Assembly (NCBI GenBank): GCA_963800275.1
Contig: CAWDAI010000016.1
Location: forward strand, 134,290 to 198,289
Origin: JAFMJV01 sp963800275
GTDB taxonomy: Bacteria; Chloroflexota; Limnocylindria; Limnocylindrales; CSP1-4
Direction of reading: 5' to 3'
DNA length: 64,000 nt
Both the position numbers and the translations under genes were made by a program. The first letter of the stretch is position 1. Each line of letters starts with the position of its first letter. The notes under the pieces are model-generated. The model was not told where the DNA came from, did no database searches, and saw nothing but the letters and a program-made list of their open reading frames with translations. Below, in pieces: positions 1-11,393 of the stretch.

Positions 1-683
1 TCGGTGCGGCCTTCCTCTTCGTACCCCTCTTCTACTACCTCGGCGTACCCCTCAGCGAGGCCACCTCGACGGCACTGCTGCTCAACGCGGTGAGCCTCTC
101 GGCGGCCGCGGTCAGCTATGCCCGCGGCGGGCTCGTGGAGTGGCGCATGGGCATCCCCGTGCTCATCACCGCGGTCGTGCTGGCCCCGCTCGGGGCGGCC
201 CTGACACCACACGTCGACCGCTCCGTCCTGCTCTTGCTCTTCGTGGCCTTCCTCGTGTTCGCCGGCGCGATGATGCTCTTCTACCGGCCGCGCGCCAATG
301 TCCGTGACCACGGGCCTCGCCGCGAGGCCGGTATCGGGGCGGGGGTGGGCGGTGTCGCCGGCTTCCTCGGCGGCCTGCTCGGGGTCGGTGGCGGCAACAT
401 CGTGCTGCCGGGCCTGACCTGGCTCGGGCTGCCGGCCAAGCTCGCTGCGGGCACGACGGCCTTCGTGGTCGTGTTCGCATCCCTCTCGGGCTTCCTGGGT
501 CACGTGGCCGTGGGCGGGCTCGACCCGGTGTTCCTCGCGACGATGGCGCTGCTCGCCGCGGTCGGCTCGCTCGTCGGCTCACACGTCATGCAGACGCGGC
601 TCACGAGCGCCCAGCTGAAGCGCTTCATCGGGGTCCTGCTCTGGCTTATCGCGGCCAAGATGGCCTTGGATCTGATCGGTTGA
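1..683 (+). CDS. Sulfite exporter TauE/SafE-type permease, 5'-truncated by the window edge
   Basis: The frame is open from base 3, so the true start lies before the window and the GTG at 90 is only an internal valine. About 226 residues are visible. They form at least six hydrophobic segments, and the stretch around 360-420 is glycine-rich (GFLGGLLGVGGG), the repeat typical of TauE/SafE (DUF81) anion exporters. This family moves sulfite, sulfoacetate or related organosulfur anions across the inner membrane; the substrate cannot be read here. The second half-repeat seems complete and ends at a normal stop. The family assignment is good; the function is inferred only from the family. Confidence 0.82.
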   Translation, partial: GAAFLFVPLFYYLGVPLSEATSTALLLNAVSLSAAAVSYARGGLVEWRMGIPVLITAVVLAPLGAALTPHVDRSVLLLLFVAFLVFAGAMMLFYRPRANVRDHGPRREAGIGAGVGGVAGFLGGLLGVGGGNIVLPGLTWLGLPAKLAAGTTAFVVVFASLSGFLGHVAVGGLDPVFLATMALLAAVGSLVGSHVMQTRLTSAQLKRFIGVLLWLIAAKMALDLIG

Positions 684-850
684 GAACGATCGACGCGCCA
701 CGCGATCGCCTCGTGCGAGCCACAGCGAGCCGATGACCCCGATCAGGGCTGGTTGCTCCCCTCAGCCCGGGAGCCACGGTGCATGAAGGGCCACGCTCGC
801 GGATCAGGCAGTGAGAGCCTGTGGATGAAAGATCACGCTGGCCGCAAGGT

Positions 851-2107
851 CTAGCCCCAGAGCACCGAGATGGGCGCTGCGACGATCCGATCGCCGAGGC
901 GGTACACGCGCGGACCGGTGTGGAGTACGAGTCCTGCGACGAACAGGTCGGAGTAGCGGTCACGCAAGGTCGCCAGATGCCGGGCCGCCTCGCTCGAGGG
1001 GGCGGCGTCAGCCTTGACCTCCATCGCGACGAGACGGCCGCCGGCGAGCTCGGCCAGCAGGTCGACCTCGAGCCGGCCCTGCTGCTGGCGCACGTGGTAT
1101 AGCCGCGGGCGGCCGGCCGTCACCGCGAGCTCCGCCCGGAGCTGGGCGATCACCAGGCTCTCCAGCAGACGCCCAAGGAGATCGCCACTCCTGAGCACGA
1201 GATAAGGGTCGAGTCCAAGCACTGCACCGACGACCGCAGGATCGACGACGTGGCGCTTGGGCATGAGAACGAGGCGCTTGAGTCGGTTGGACGTCCATGC
1301 CGGGAGTGCCTCGACCACGACCAGGTTCTCGAGCAGGCGCTCGTACGCCTGCGCCGTCTTGCGATTGATGCCGGCCGCCTCGAAGAGCGTCCGCTCGTGC
1401 ACGATCCCGGCCGTGTTGATGGCGTAGGCCTCGAGGTAGCGGCGCAGGCGAGCCGGGTCACGGCCACCGTCGACCTGCCCTGCGTCACGGGTGATGACGT
1501 GGTCGACGTAGCTTTCGAGCCAGGCCCGTCGCGCAAGGTCGCCCAGGCGCAGGGCAGGCTCGGGAAAGCCGCCTCGCAAGGCGAGCTCCACGTCGCCGCG
1601 CAGGTCGGGAGTGTCTGGTGCCGGGAGGAGGTCATGACCCGCCATCACCCGGTCGAGGAAGGGCGATCCGAGACCGATCCTGGCCTGCTCACGGATGGTC
1701 ATCCCGTACAGCGGGACGCGGGTCAGCCGACCGGTGCCTGGCCAGGTATCACCGTCGAGGTCCCCGCGGACGGAACCGGTGACCAGGAACCGTCCGGGCC
1801 GGGGATCGGCGTCGACCGCGCGCTTGACCGCCCCCAGCACGCCCGGGACGACCTGCCACTCATCGATGAGGACAGGCTCACGCAGGCCGCGCAGGGCAGC
1901 GTCGGGATCGGCCCGAACCGCGACGGCCTCGGCCTCGCGATCGAGACGCACGATGGTCGCGGCGCGGCGGCTGGCCGTGGTCGTCTTGCCGGACGCTCGA
2001 GGTCCGGTCAGGAACAGGGCCGGAAGCTCCGCTGACAGTGCATCAAGGAGCGGATCGACGCTCCTGGGGACGTAGTCCACGGGGTGGAGGTCACCACTTT
2101 CCCACAT
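851..2107 (-). CDS. AAA-family ATPase with C-terminal DUF4143 domain
   Basis: A 418-residue protein with start ATG at 2107. Walker A is GPRASGKTT near residue 36 and Walker B is PVLIDEWQ near residue 98, followed by the sensor-like FLVTGSV. The C-terminal third carries VDLLAE...AMEVKAD, the D-x(n)-ExK arrangement of PD-(D/E)xK-like DUF4143 domains. These single-subunit ATPases are common and mobile in bacterial and archaeal accessory regions; their biochemical role is not established. The start lies 16 bp from the broken end of a response-regulator fragment, suggesting insertion into a two-component operon. The last 260 bp are duplicated at 10053-10313. Confidence 0.85.
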   Translation of the reverse strand: MWESGDLHPVDYVPRSVDPLLDALSAELPALFLTGPRASGKTTTASRRAATIVRLDREAEAVAVRADPDAALRGLREPVLIDEWQVVPGVLGAVKRAVDADPRPGRFLVTGSVRGDLDGDTWPGTGRLTRVPLYGMTIREQARIGLGSPFLDRVMAGHDLLPAPDTPDLRGDVELALRGGFPEPALRLGDLARRAWLESYVDHVITRDAGQVDGGRDPARLRRYLEAYAINTAGIVHERTLFEAAGINRKTAQAYERLLENLVVVEALPAWTSNRLKRLVLMPKRHVVDPAVVGAVLGLDPYLVLRSGDLLGRLLESLVIAQLRAELAVTAGRPRLYHVRQQQGRLEVDLLAELAGGRLVAMEVKADAAPSSEAARHLATLRDRYSDLFVAGLVLHTGPRVYRLGDRIVAAPISVLWG

Positions 2108-2122
2108 AACCTGATACCACTT

Positions 2123-2404
2123 CTACACACGTATCACTGCCACTCCGCCGCAACACCTCGGCCGTGCGCGGCTTACCCCCGCGAGCTCGACGAACCGGAG
2201 ACCCCGCTCGGGACCGAGGCGGATGTCGAGGACGATCACGTCCGGCCGATCCGGCCCGTCGAGGAGCGACCGTGCCTCCCGAAGGTCGCCGGCCAGGCCG
2301 ACGACCCGCAGGTCCGGCTCGCGCTCGAGGAGCGAGGCGGTGCCCTCGCGCAGCGCGGGATGGTCGTCGACGATGGCGACCGAGATGATGGCCGCGTCGG
2401 TCAT
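2123..2404 (-). pseudogene. Truncated response regulator (receiver domain only)
   Basis: From ATG 2404 the frame encodes about 80 good residues of a NarL-type receiver: VAIVDDHPALREG with the acidic pair and VIVLDIRLGPERG with the phospho-acceptor aspartate. The sequence then degenerates and stops at 2123 without a helix-turn-helix domain. Its start overlaps the stop of the histidine-kinase remnant by ATGA, so this was an ordinary kinase-regulator operon. The break coincides with the AAA/DUF4143 gene. Confidence 0.7.
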
Positions 2405-2522
2405 CGAGGTCCTGATGGCCACACCAGCCGCACGCTGGTGCCGCCAGCGGGGCCCGGGCCGATCTCGAGCCCGGCACCGATGGCGTCGGCCCGCTGCCGC
2501 ATCATGAGCAGCCCGAGACGTC
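2401..2522 (-). pseudogene. 3' remnant of a histidine kinase
   Basis: About 40 residues read GRLGLLMMRQRADAIGAG and then GGTSVRLVWP before a TGA that overlaps the ATG of the regulator. This is the last part of an HATPase domain (G2 box region and final strand) of a NarL-partner kinase. No kinase sequence can be followed further upstream, so most of the gene is gone or frameshifted. Confidence 0.6.
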
Positions 2523-2902
2523 CCTCGCGCTGCGCACGTTCCGCGGCCCCATCGGGGGATGCGGCCGGCCGGGTCGGCGTCGGCCAACCTGCAACTGGAC
2601 GCCTACGGCTCCACCATCATCCCTGCGCTCAGGGCGACGCTCGGCGAGGCCTGACCCCGGACTGCCACCATCAGCCAGCGGCGGCGCTGACCACCGGTCA
2701 CCACATGTTCGTGAGGTAGCCGCCGGGGCCATCTCGCGATAGTCGACCGGCCCGCCCCGCCATTGCCGCGAACGCGGCGTCGAGTTCGAGGTCCGACCGC
2801 CGTCGGTCGCCGGCCCGCGCATCAGGCGCCAGCCGCACCGGGCGTGAACTGCTGGGCGAGGGTTGGGGTGTCCTGACCGACCGCGTCCACGTCTGATCCT
2901 AT
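2523..2902. other. Gap without a recognisable gene
   Basis: This stretch separates the kinase remnant from the CDF exporter. Long open frames on the minus strand here are shadows extending from the exporter. On the plus strand a short tail ending at about 2655 (NLQLDAYGSTIIPALRATLG) could be the last residues of a lost gene. I cannot name it. Confidence 0.4.
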
Positions 2903-3976
2903 CTACGTGGCAGGCTGCCCCGCGCTGGCCTCGTGATGCCGCAGCTCGGCATGATGGTCCTCGCCCTCGTGGCTCGAGGGGTCGACGTGGATGAGCACGG
3001 TGTCGAGTCGGCGCACGCGGTGGAGCAGCGCATGTCGCACATCCTCGGCCACGCGATGGCCGGCGGCCACGGTGAGGTCGCTGTCGACGGTGATCGTCAG
3101 TGACGCCTCGAGCGCATGGCCGACCCAGCGGAGCTTGATGGGGCCGACCGCCTCGGCACCTTCGACCGCGCCGGCGACCTCCTCGACCTGGTCCACGAGC
3201 TCGGGCTCCACCGCGTCCATCAGCCGACCGAGCATCTGGCTCGTGGCCTGCTTGAGGACGACGAGGATGACCGCGGTGATGAGCAGACCCACGAGCGGGT
3301 CGGCGAGGGGGAAGCCCGCAGCGACACCAAGCGCGCCGAAGACGACCGCCAGCGAGGTCAGCCCGTCGGTGCGGGCGTGGTAGCCGTCGGCCACGAGCGC
3401 AGCGGAACCGATGTCCCGACCCACGCGGATGCGGTACCAGGCCACGAGCTCGTTGCCCCCGAAGCCGATGATCCCGGCCACGATGACCACGGGTATGCCT
3501 GACATCGTCTGCGGGTGGACGAGCCGGTCGATCGACTCCCAGCCGGCGAGGAGCGCCGAGAGCGCGATCATGAGCAGGACGAAGAGCCCCGCGAGGTCCT
3601 CGGCCCGGCGATAGCCGAAGGTGTAGCGGCGGGTGGCCGCCCGTGAGCCGATGACGAAGGCCACCCACAGCGGGATGGCGGTCAGCGCGTCGCTGAAGTT
3701 ATGGACGGTGTCCGCGAGCAGCGCGACCGAGCTCGAAAGGAAGACGACGACAAGCTGGAGCGCGGCCGTGACGCCGAGTGCGATGAGCGACAGCTTCAGC
3801 GCCCGGATACCGCGCTTGTCGCTGGTCAGGGCCTCATCGAGCGAGTCGCCGGGGTCATGGCTATGGCCGATGAAGCGGTCGAGCGCGCGGAGCACGCGCC
3901 CGCGGTCGGCATGCGCGTGGGCGTGGTCATGGTCATGCCCGTGGCCATGGTCGTGGTCGGGCAGCGGGGTCGTCAT
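2903..3976 (-). CDS. Cation diffusion facilitator (CDF) family metal exporter
   Basis: A 357-residue inner-membrane protein. The N-terminus is a histidine-rich metal-binding tail (alternating H/D/G over residues 6-24), then about six TM segments. The two metal-site motifs are HNFSD in TM2 and HARTD in TM5, giving an H/D-H/D tetrad typical of zinc-selective or zinc-preferring CDF proteins. A roughly 90-residue cytoplasmic C-terminal domain ends with histidines (HEGEDHHAELRHH). Expected role: proton-coupled export of Zn(II) or a similar divalent ion. It is a single gene with no regulator beside it. Metal identity is inferred from the His-containing TM motifs only. Confidence 0.9.
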   Translation of the reverse strand: MTTPLPDHDHGHGHDHDHAHAHADRGRVLRALDRFIGHSHDPGDSLDEALTSDKRGIRALKLSLIALGVTAALQLVVVFLSSSVALLADTVHNFSDALTAIPLWVAFVIGSRAATRRYTFGYRRAEDLAGLFVLLMIALSALLAGWESIDRLVHPQTMSGIPVVIVAGIIGFGGNELVAWYRIRVGRDIGSAALVADGYHARTDGLTSLAVVFGALGVAAGFPLADPLVGLLITAVILVVLKQATSQMLGRLMDAVEPELVDQVEEVAGAVEGAEAVGPIKLRWVGHALEASLTITVDSDLTVAAGHRVAEDVRHALLHRVRRLDTVLIHVDPSSHEGEDHHAELRHHEASAGQPAT

Positions 3977-4099
3977 GTGCGTCCACGAGCGTAGCGCGTG
4001 TCGAGCGGTGGTGAGGTGGACGCCGGCCCACCGAGCACGGGCGCAACGGCTCTACCAGGACGACCTCCCTCGGGACACGATCATGGGGAAGGAGGGACC

Positions 4100-4639
4100 G
4101 TGCGCAAGATCATCCTACTCATCGCGGCGTCGGGGACAGCCCTCGGGGCTGGACTCGTCGCCTGGAGACGCGACCCGCGCATCGGGTCCGCGTGGGTCAA
4201 CCGCGCGCTGAACCCCTGGCTCCTGGAGCGGGGCCTCGCCGGGGGCGAACATTCCGAGATCGGGACGCTCGAGCACGTCGGGCGCCGCTCGGGCATCGTC
4301 CGCCTCACCCCCATACATCCCGAGCCCACGGCCACCGGCTTCCGCTTCGTCGTACCGCTGGGGTCGCAGTCCGAGTGGGCGCAGAACGTGCTCGCCGCGG
4401 GGCGCTGCCGTGTCGGGCTCCACGAGCAGGTCTACGAGCTCGCGGCGCCCCGGTTCGTCTCGCCGGCCCAGCTGGAGGACCTGCCGAGGCCACTGCGGGC
4501 GTGCCTGTCGGCCCTCGGGTTCCGCTACCTCCTGCTCGAGACCGTCGCGGTCGAGCCGGGCAGGCTCGAAGCGACCGCGGTCTCCCCTGAGCCGGAGCAG
4601 GCCCCCGAGGCCGTCGTCTTCGCGGTCGGTAGCGCCTGA
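4100..4639 (+). CDS. Deazaflavin (F420)-dependent nitroreductase-family protein
   Basis: I chose GTG 4100 because AAGGAGG lies 4-5 bp upstream; an in-frame earlier start at 3998 has no such site. The 179-residue product begins with a hydrophobic helix (KIILLIAASGTALGAGLVAW) that may anchor it in the membrane. It then has the DUF385 fold signature: GRRSGIVRLTPIH followed by GSQSEWAQNVLAAGRCRV. Members bind F420 and reduce quinones or nitro compounds. The usual TTGRRSG motif is LEHVGRRSG here. Substrate unknown. Confidence 0.78.
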   Translation: MRKIILLIAASGTALGAGLVAWRRDPRIGSAWVNRALNPWLLERGLAGGEHSEIGTLEHVGRRSGIVRLTPIHPEPTATGFRFVVPLGSQSEWAQNVLAAGRCRVGLHEQVYELAAPRFVSPAQLEDLPRPLRACLSALGFRYLLLETVAVEPGRLEATAVSPEPEQAPEAVVFAVGSA

Positions 4640-4828
4640 CCTGACCACGACGAAGGAGGGCCTCGGGCGGCATTTAGTGGTCCTCGAGCCGCCGGCCACA
4701 TCGGGTGGAGGCACCCAGGCGCTCTCGCCGTGGAAGCCATGCGGTCGACGACGGGTCCCTCGTCCCGCCCGTCGAGGAAGCGTTCGATCTCGTCGAGCCA
4801 GCCCGCCATGAGGACGCCGGCGCCGACG

Positions 4829-5862
4829 TCACCGGTCCCATCCCGGCCTCGCTCGAGGGCTGGATGCCCGACGCGGACTGGCCGCGGCAAGTCCGGTCCC
4901 AGGGACAAGCTGCTCGGAGGCAGCGCGGACGATCCGCTCGTAGAGCGGCGCGAGCGACGCTTCGATGGGGCGGCCGTCCGCACCTGCGATGCCGCTGGCG
5001 GGGAGCTCACGCAGGATGGCCTCCGGCATCGCCGTCGGGATCGGCACGTGGTCGAGCGACGCCACCAAGCCTGCCTCGCCCCAGAAACGGGCGGGGTCGA
5101 CCTCGACGGGTGCGTCCGCACCGGGAATAGGGGCGGCCCAGCCCGGCATGCCCGACGCCGACGCATTCTCGGGCCCGGCCGCCCCCTCGGCGGCGGTGTC
5201 GCTCGTGTCGCCCCGCAGCACCCGCAGCTCGGCCAGGAGCTGCCGTCGCGGACGACCCCGCCAGGCCAGGATGAGGAACGGGTCCTCGTCGAATCGTTCA
5301 GCGAGCAGGTAATACACGGCTGCGATGTGCTTGCACGGGTTGCCCCAGTCGGGACAGCTGCAGTCGGCCGCGAGGTCGTCACTCGAGGCGGGGAAGAGCG
5401 AGAGGTGGCAGTCGGCGAACGCCTCCTCGATCTCGGGGGGCATCTCGCCGGCCAGCAGTCGTGCCAGGAACAGGGCGCGGCCGGCGATCGCGGCCTCCGC
5501 CCGCGCCCACTCGGCATCGTCGAACTGGCTGGCACGGACCTCGACGTGATACGGCCGGGGCCGGGAACCCTGGACCAGGGCGGTCACGCTGCCGGGCTCC
5601 AGCTCCAGGCTGATGACCTGGCCCTTGCGCGCGTAGGCACGGCCCCGTGCCAGCCGCGGACCCTCGTGGAACCGCTCCAGGACCGCGATGAACCGCTGCG
5701 ACCACCACGTCTCGCCGATGGCACCCCGGCGGCTCCGAGCCTTCAGGCCATCCTCGACCGGGATGGGCGGCGCCGGCGGGGGGAAGTCGTACGCCGCCCA
5801 CGCCGGCGGCCCACGTCGCAGGGCAGCGCGGCGTCGTGTGGGGCGGCGACGGGCCCGCGGGC

Positions 5863-5866
<4 letters not shown>
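4829..5866 (-). CDS. SWIM zinc-finger protein
   Basis: 345 residues starting at GTG 5866, which overlaps the helicase stop in a GTGA, so the two are translationally coupled. The centre holds the SWIM motif CSCPDWGNPCKH (CxCx(n)CxH), with FIAVLERF...RLARGRAYARKGQV upstream, the usual N-terminal region of helicase-linked SWIM proteins. The C-terminal part is low in complexity. In many bacteria this protein is encoded directly after an SNF2-type helicase; it presumably binds nucleic acid and works with it. A longer frame extends upstream to 6808 but lies antisense-like over the helicase and was not used. Confidence 0.85.
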
Positions 5867-7845
<1,979 letters not shown>

Positions 7846-9082
7846 CAGCCCGGCAGCATCACCCCGAAGCCGGCCTCGGTCAACAGCGGCGCTGCATCGC
7901 GCAGGAAGGCATGAGCGCCGGCCGCATCGAGATCGAGCCCGGTGGGGTGCGATTCATCGAGCGCCGCGACGAGGGGTGGGTACAGGCGGCTGGCGCGTCC
8001 GAGCTCTGCCAGGAGCTGTTCCTGGGGGTCGCCCGCAGTGCCAACGAGCGTCTTCGCCGCACCTCGACCGCGCCACACGTCGTCGGCCGGGACGCGCAGG
8101 CTGGGGTCGACAGCCAGCTGGAGCAGGACGGTCAGCCGCCAGGGCCCCGAGCCGTCCGTCGGCTCGGCGAGCTGGAAGCAGGCTCGCAAGCGCCGTGTCT
8201 TGACCTGGGCCGCGTCATGCCAGGCCGCGAGTCGATGGAGGAGGGAGGGTGGGGCATCCGGCAGCACGGGCGGTTCAGGGGCGAGCAGGCCGGCAAGCCA
8301 GCTGTCGACCGGGGTCGAACCCGCACGCTGGCGCCGGCTGCGCCGTTCGACGACGAGAGTCGCCAGCTCGGCCCCGGCCGCGCCTCGCCGTGCCAACGCA
8401 TCGACCAGGTCGGCGAGGACACGCGCGACGACCATCGGGGCGGGCTCGCCTGGCGCATCGACACTGGGGCCGACGCGGAGGACCGCGGGGAGCGACCGCG
8501 CCATGCCTCCGAGCCGCTCGAGGTCCCGGCTGCCCGGCACCGGCAGCCAGCGCGGCTCGACGTGGCCGGATGCGGCTCCCTCCACGCCGGGCAGGAAACG
8601 GCCGCGGACCACCAGGTCGAGCGCGAGGCCAGCGATCTCCTTCAGGGCCAGGACCGAAGCCGAGGGAACGAGGTCGGGCGTGGGAGCACCGTCGCTCGCG
8701 GCGGACGGGCCTTCGCCCACAGCGCTCGCGGCGAGCAGGAGGCGGAGCGCATCGCCGGCCTTGAACGCCAACGTCGGGATCAGCCACGGGCTGAGCTCGC
8801 GACCATCCGTGGTGGCTGGTACGACATCGACCAGAAGGTCAGTCGACGGAACCGGGGCGCCGCGGGCGGTGGGCAGGCGGAGCGTCGTGGTCGCGTGCTC
8901 GCCACTCCCGTCCCGCAGCGCGGCAAGCTGCTCGGCCAGGACATGCGAGTCCAGCGCAAATGGATGACGCCGTGGCCGTCTTGCTCGCGTCCTGCGGTCG
9001 GCGCGTACGGGCTCGACCGAGTCGGCGTGCTCGGCCCAGAGGTGCAGTCGCCGGTCGTCCGGCCAGAGCGCGTGGAGTGTGA

Positions 9083-9814
9083 TCAAGACGGCTCCCGCCG
9101 AAGCGAGGGCCGGTAGCCGTGGCCGGCCAGCCAGGCACGCGCCCGGCCCCGGCTGCGGTCGTCGGCGAAGCGATGGAACCGCTCCAGCTCCCCGATGTCA
9201 GCGAGGCCGTCCCTGAACCGTCGGAACACGCCGCGTCCGTGGAGCCGCTCCCCCAGCCGCTCGGCGGTGGCCTCGTCCTCGATGGTGTCGAGGAAGGCAA
9301 CCATGTCGTCGTAGCCGGGACGCGACCCTTCGGAGTGGATGTACAGCCAGCGATCGGGATCGTCGCGGTCATCGTCCTCGTCAGGCTCATGGTCGAAGGA
9401 CGAGTCGAACATCGGCGCTTCGGGGATGACGTCGCCGGTGCGCCGGTCGAGACGCCCACCTGTAAGCACCGGGTCGCCCTCGAGGACCGAGGAGAGTTCC
9501 TCGAGATCGACTGGAAGCGGCTGAAGCAGCGGGGCCGGCGCGGTCCCCAGCGCGGCATCGAGCTGGTCGGCGAGGTCATCGTCGCCCTCCCCCCACCGCT
9601 CGCGGAGGGCCGCGCTGACCGCGGTGGCGAGCTCGGCAGCGCCGTCGATGCGCTGCGCCAGCGCAACGAGCAGCCCGTCCCCGGTGAGCTGCAGGACAGT
9701 CTCCGGCATGTCACCTGCCAGTGCTGCCATCACCTTGGGGCCATCGCCACGATAGACGGCACCGCGCAGGTCGCGGTGGCGCTCGTCGGGCAGGTCGGGG
9801 GTCAGCGTGGGCAT
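9083..9814 (-). CDS. UPF0158-family protein
   Basis: 243 residues from ATG 9814. The C-terminal half has the family pattern: DPDRWLYIHSEGSRPGYDDM, then FLDTIED and LHGRGVFRRFRD. The middle is very acidic (DHEPDEDDDRDDPD). The function of UPF0158 is unknown. It is the first gene of an overlapping three-gene operon with the SNF2 helicase and the SWIM protein, so a role in the same nucleic-acid process is possible. A longer minus-strand frame runs upstream to 10696 but only continues through fossil sequence. Confidence 0.72.
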   Translation of the reverse strand: MPTLTPDLPDERHRDLRGAVYRGDGPKVMAALAGDMPETVLQLTGDGLLVALAQRIDGAAELATAVSAALRERWGEGDDDLADQLDAALGTAPAPLLQPLPVDLEELSSVLEGDPVLTGGRLDRRTGDVIPEAPMFDSSFDHEPDEDDDRDDPDRWLYIHSEGSRPGYDDMVAFLDTIEDEATAERLGERLHGRGVFRRFRDGLADIGELERFHRFADDRSRGRARAWLAGHGYRPSLRREPS

Positions 9815-9838
9815 GACCGGGGCAGTGTACGGCGGGCG

Positions 9839-10052
9839 ATGAAGCGCGCGATCGCGGCCGCCGTCCTCGTGCTCATCGGTCTGATCATGGACACGCCAGG
9901 TGCGGGCGGACCATGGCGGCGCGCGTGCGCCCTGGCCGTCGTTCCGCGAGGTCGGGCCGTCGGCAGAGCGCATCGTGGTGGGCGCCGTGGCCGAGGATCT
10001 GTACCAGCCCGACGCGGACCCGACGTGGTGGTTCGGACGTGCGCCGCAAGAA
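9839..10052 (+). pseudogene. Remnant of a small exported protein
   Basis: ATG 9839 begins a signal-peptide-like stretch (KRAIAAAVLVLIGLIMDTPG). After a frame change the plausible continuation reads ERIVVGAVAEDLYQPDADP and ends where the duplicated AAA/DUF4143 tail begins at 10053. I do not recognise the family. It looks like a gene interrupted by the chimeric fragment that follows. Confidence 0.35.
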
Positions 10053-10313
10053 CTAGCCCCAGAGCACCGAGATGGGCGCTGCGACGATCCGATCGCCGAG
10101 GCGGTACACGCGCGGACCGGTGTGGAGTACGAGTCCTGCGACGAACATGTCGGAGTAGCGGTCCCGCAGGGTCGCCAGATGCCGGGCCGCCTCGCGCGAG
10201 GGGGCGGCGTCAGCCTTGACCTCCATCGCGATGAGACGGCCGCCGGCAAGCTCGGCCAGCAGGTCGACCTCGAGCCGGCCCTGCTGCTGGCGCACGTGGT
10301 ACAGCCGCGGGGG
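10053..10313 (-). pseudogene. Duplicated 3' end of the AAA/DUF4143 ATPase
   Basis: About 85 residues (VRQQQGRLEVDLLAELAGGR ... VAAPISVLWG stop) match the last part of the ATPase at 851-1109 with only a few substitutions, and the stop and adjoining bases CTAGCCCCAGAGC are shared. There is no ATPase core. Its 5' edge is fused to a Doc fragment at about 10310. It is a recombination scar rather than a functional gene. Confidence 0.8.
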
Positions 10314-10527
10314 GCAGTGGATGGTTGTTGACGAGATGCCAGCAGAGCACCGCCGCCTTGGTCGCGAAGTCCGGGTAGGCCTCGACGCCGCCGAAGCTGG
10401 CCTGCGGAGCAGCCAGAGCCGAGTCCGCCAGCCCGATCCGGTTGAAGTCGGCGACGAGCTCGGCTGGCATGCCGAGGACAGCTTCGGCAATCAGCAGGTA
10501 GTCGGCGAGATCGAGGTAGACGATCAC
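10308..10527 (-). pseudogene. Doc-type toxin, 5' part only
   Basis: From GTG 10527 the frame gives VIVYLDLADYLLIAEAVLG then the Doc body up to WHLVNNHPLP, where it breaks exactly inside the Fic motif HPLPDGNKR, losing the catalytic second half. It corresponds closely to the module at 50208-50605, but here the N-terminus is in frame. Upstream, the antitoxin gene is deleted: the last ~35 bp of the antitoxin are joined directly to two octamers of its promoter at 10561-10576, which corresponds to a 219-bp deletion relative to the other copy. Confidence 0.78.
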
Positions 10528-10672
10528 CGAGCGAGGCGCTCGAGGATCTCGCGGTTGCGCACCACGGTACCAAGGTGCAGACACCGCCACGAAACTCCTC
10601 GCCCCTGGGTGCCCGCCAGCACGCGTGCGGCGCCGTGGGGCGTGTGCGACCATCCGCACTCAGGAGGTCACC

Positions 10673-10981
10673 ATGACCACGATCATCGAGCGGCACCGAG
10701 CGGAGATCGAGGCACTCTGTCGCAGCTACCGGGTCAAGCGCCTCGACGTCTTTGGCTCGGCGATCCGGGAGGACTTCGATCCCGGCCGAAGCGACGTGGA
10801 CTTCCTCCTAGAGTTCGAGTCGGACCCCGGCCGCAACACCTTCCACGCCTACATGGACCTGCGTGACGAGTTGTCTCGCCTGCTCGGACGACCAGTCGAT
10901 CTGGTCATGCGCTCCGGGCTGCGAAACCGCTACATCGCGCGGGAGGTCGAGGCGACGCGCGAGCCCCTATATGCCGCGTGA
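10673..10981 (+). CDS. MntA-type nucleotidyltransferase antitoxin
   Basis: 102 residues with start ATG 10673, preceded by AGGAGG at 10661-10666. The minimal nucleotidyltransferase signature GSAIREDFDPGRSDVDFLLE is present, with the catalytic aspartates DVD. In MntA/HepT systems this enzyme AMPylates the HEPN toxin HepT and silences it. The HepT reading frame starts 11 bp before this stop, the usual overlap. The partner is broken, so the antitoxin may be an orphan or the partner may suffer from sequence error. Confidence 0.82.
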   Translation: MTTIIERHRAEIEALCRSYRVKRLDVFGSAIREDFDPGRSDVDFLLEFESDPGRNTFHAYMDLRDELSRLLGRPVDLVMRSGLRNRYIAREVEATREPLYAA

Positions 10982-11270
10982 CCCACGCGCAGTCCTGGCC
11001 GATGTGCTCGACGCAGCTCGGTCGATCGAGCGGTTCCGGCAGGCAAGCTGGAGATCGTGGGCGAAGCGCTGAACCGGCTGATCCACGATCCCGGACCTCG
11101 CCGCTCGGATCCGGGACATCGAACGCATCTTCGGCTTCCGGAACGTCCTCGCCCACGGCTACGACGAGGTGGTTTGGGACGCGATTACGACCGATCTGCC
11201 GGAGGTCACCGCGAGGGTCGAGGCGATGCTCGACGAGCTGGATGTCAGCGGGACGATGAGCCCGGGCTGA
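10971..11270 (+). pseudogene. HepT-like HEPN toxin (DUF86), internally deleted and frameshifted
   Basis: ATG 10971 reads PRDPRAVLADVLDAARSIERF, a normal HepT start. The frame then jumps to KLEIVGEALNRLIHD and, after another shift, to RIFGFRNVLAHGYDEVVWDA with the HEPN catalytic motif R-x4-H (RNVLAH), ending at TGA 11268. Compared with the family about 20-25 residues between the first two blocks are missing, so this is a genuine deletion as well as a frameshift. The RNase toxin is probably inactive. Confidence 0.75.
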
Positions 11271-11308
11271 CGCGGCCTATCGACGCCGCCTGAAGCGCCC
11301 GAAGAAGT

Positions 11309-11324
11309 TGGTCGGGGCGAGAGG
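11309..11324 (+). repeat. tRNA-Pro 3'-end-like 16-mer, copy A
   Basis: TGGTCGGGGCGAGAGG. Its complement is T-stem CCTCT, acceptor strand CGCCCCG, discriminator A and CCA. It lies 38 bp after the hepT fragment. The following bases up to about 11350 (CGCGGAACCTACCTCATC) are shared with copy E at 52154. Confidence 0.8.
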
Positions 11325-11393
11325 AATTGGCCCCGCGGAACCTACCTCATCGCGCTCGGCTCACGACCCGCTCCCCGTCATCCGGGTGTTGTC

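Noticed and set aside
2502..3668. Long minus-strand frame between kinase remnant and CDF exporter
   Set aside because: It is arginine/proline-rich, overlaps the clearly coding CDF gene in another frame and has no recognisable domain.
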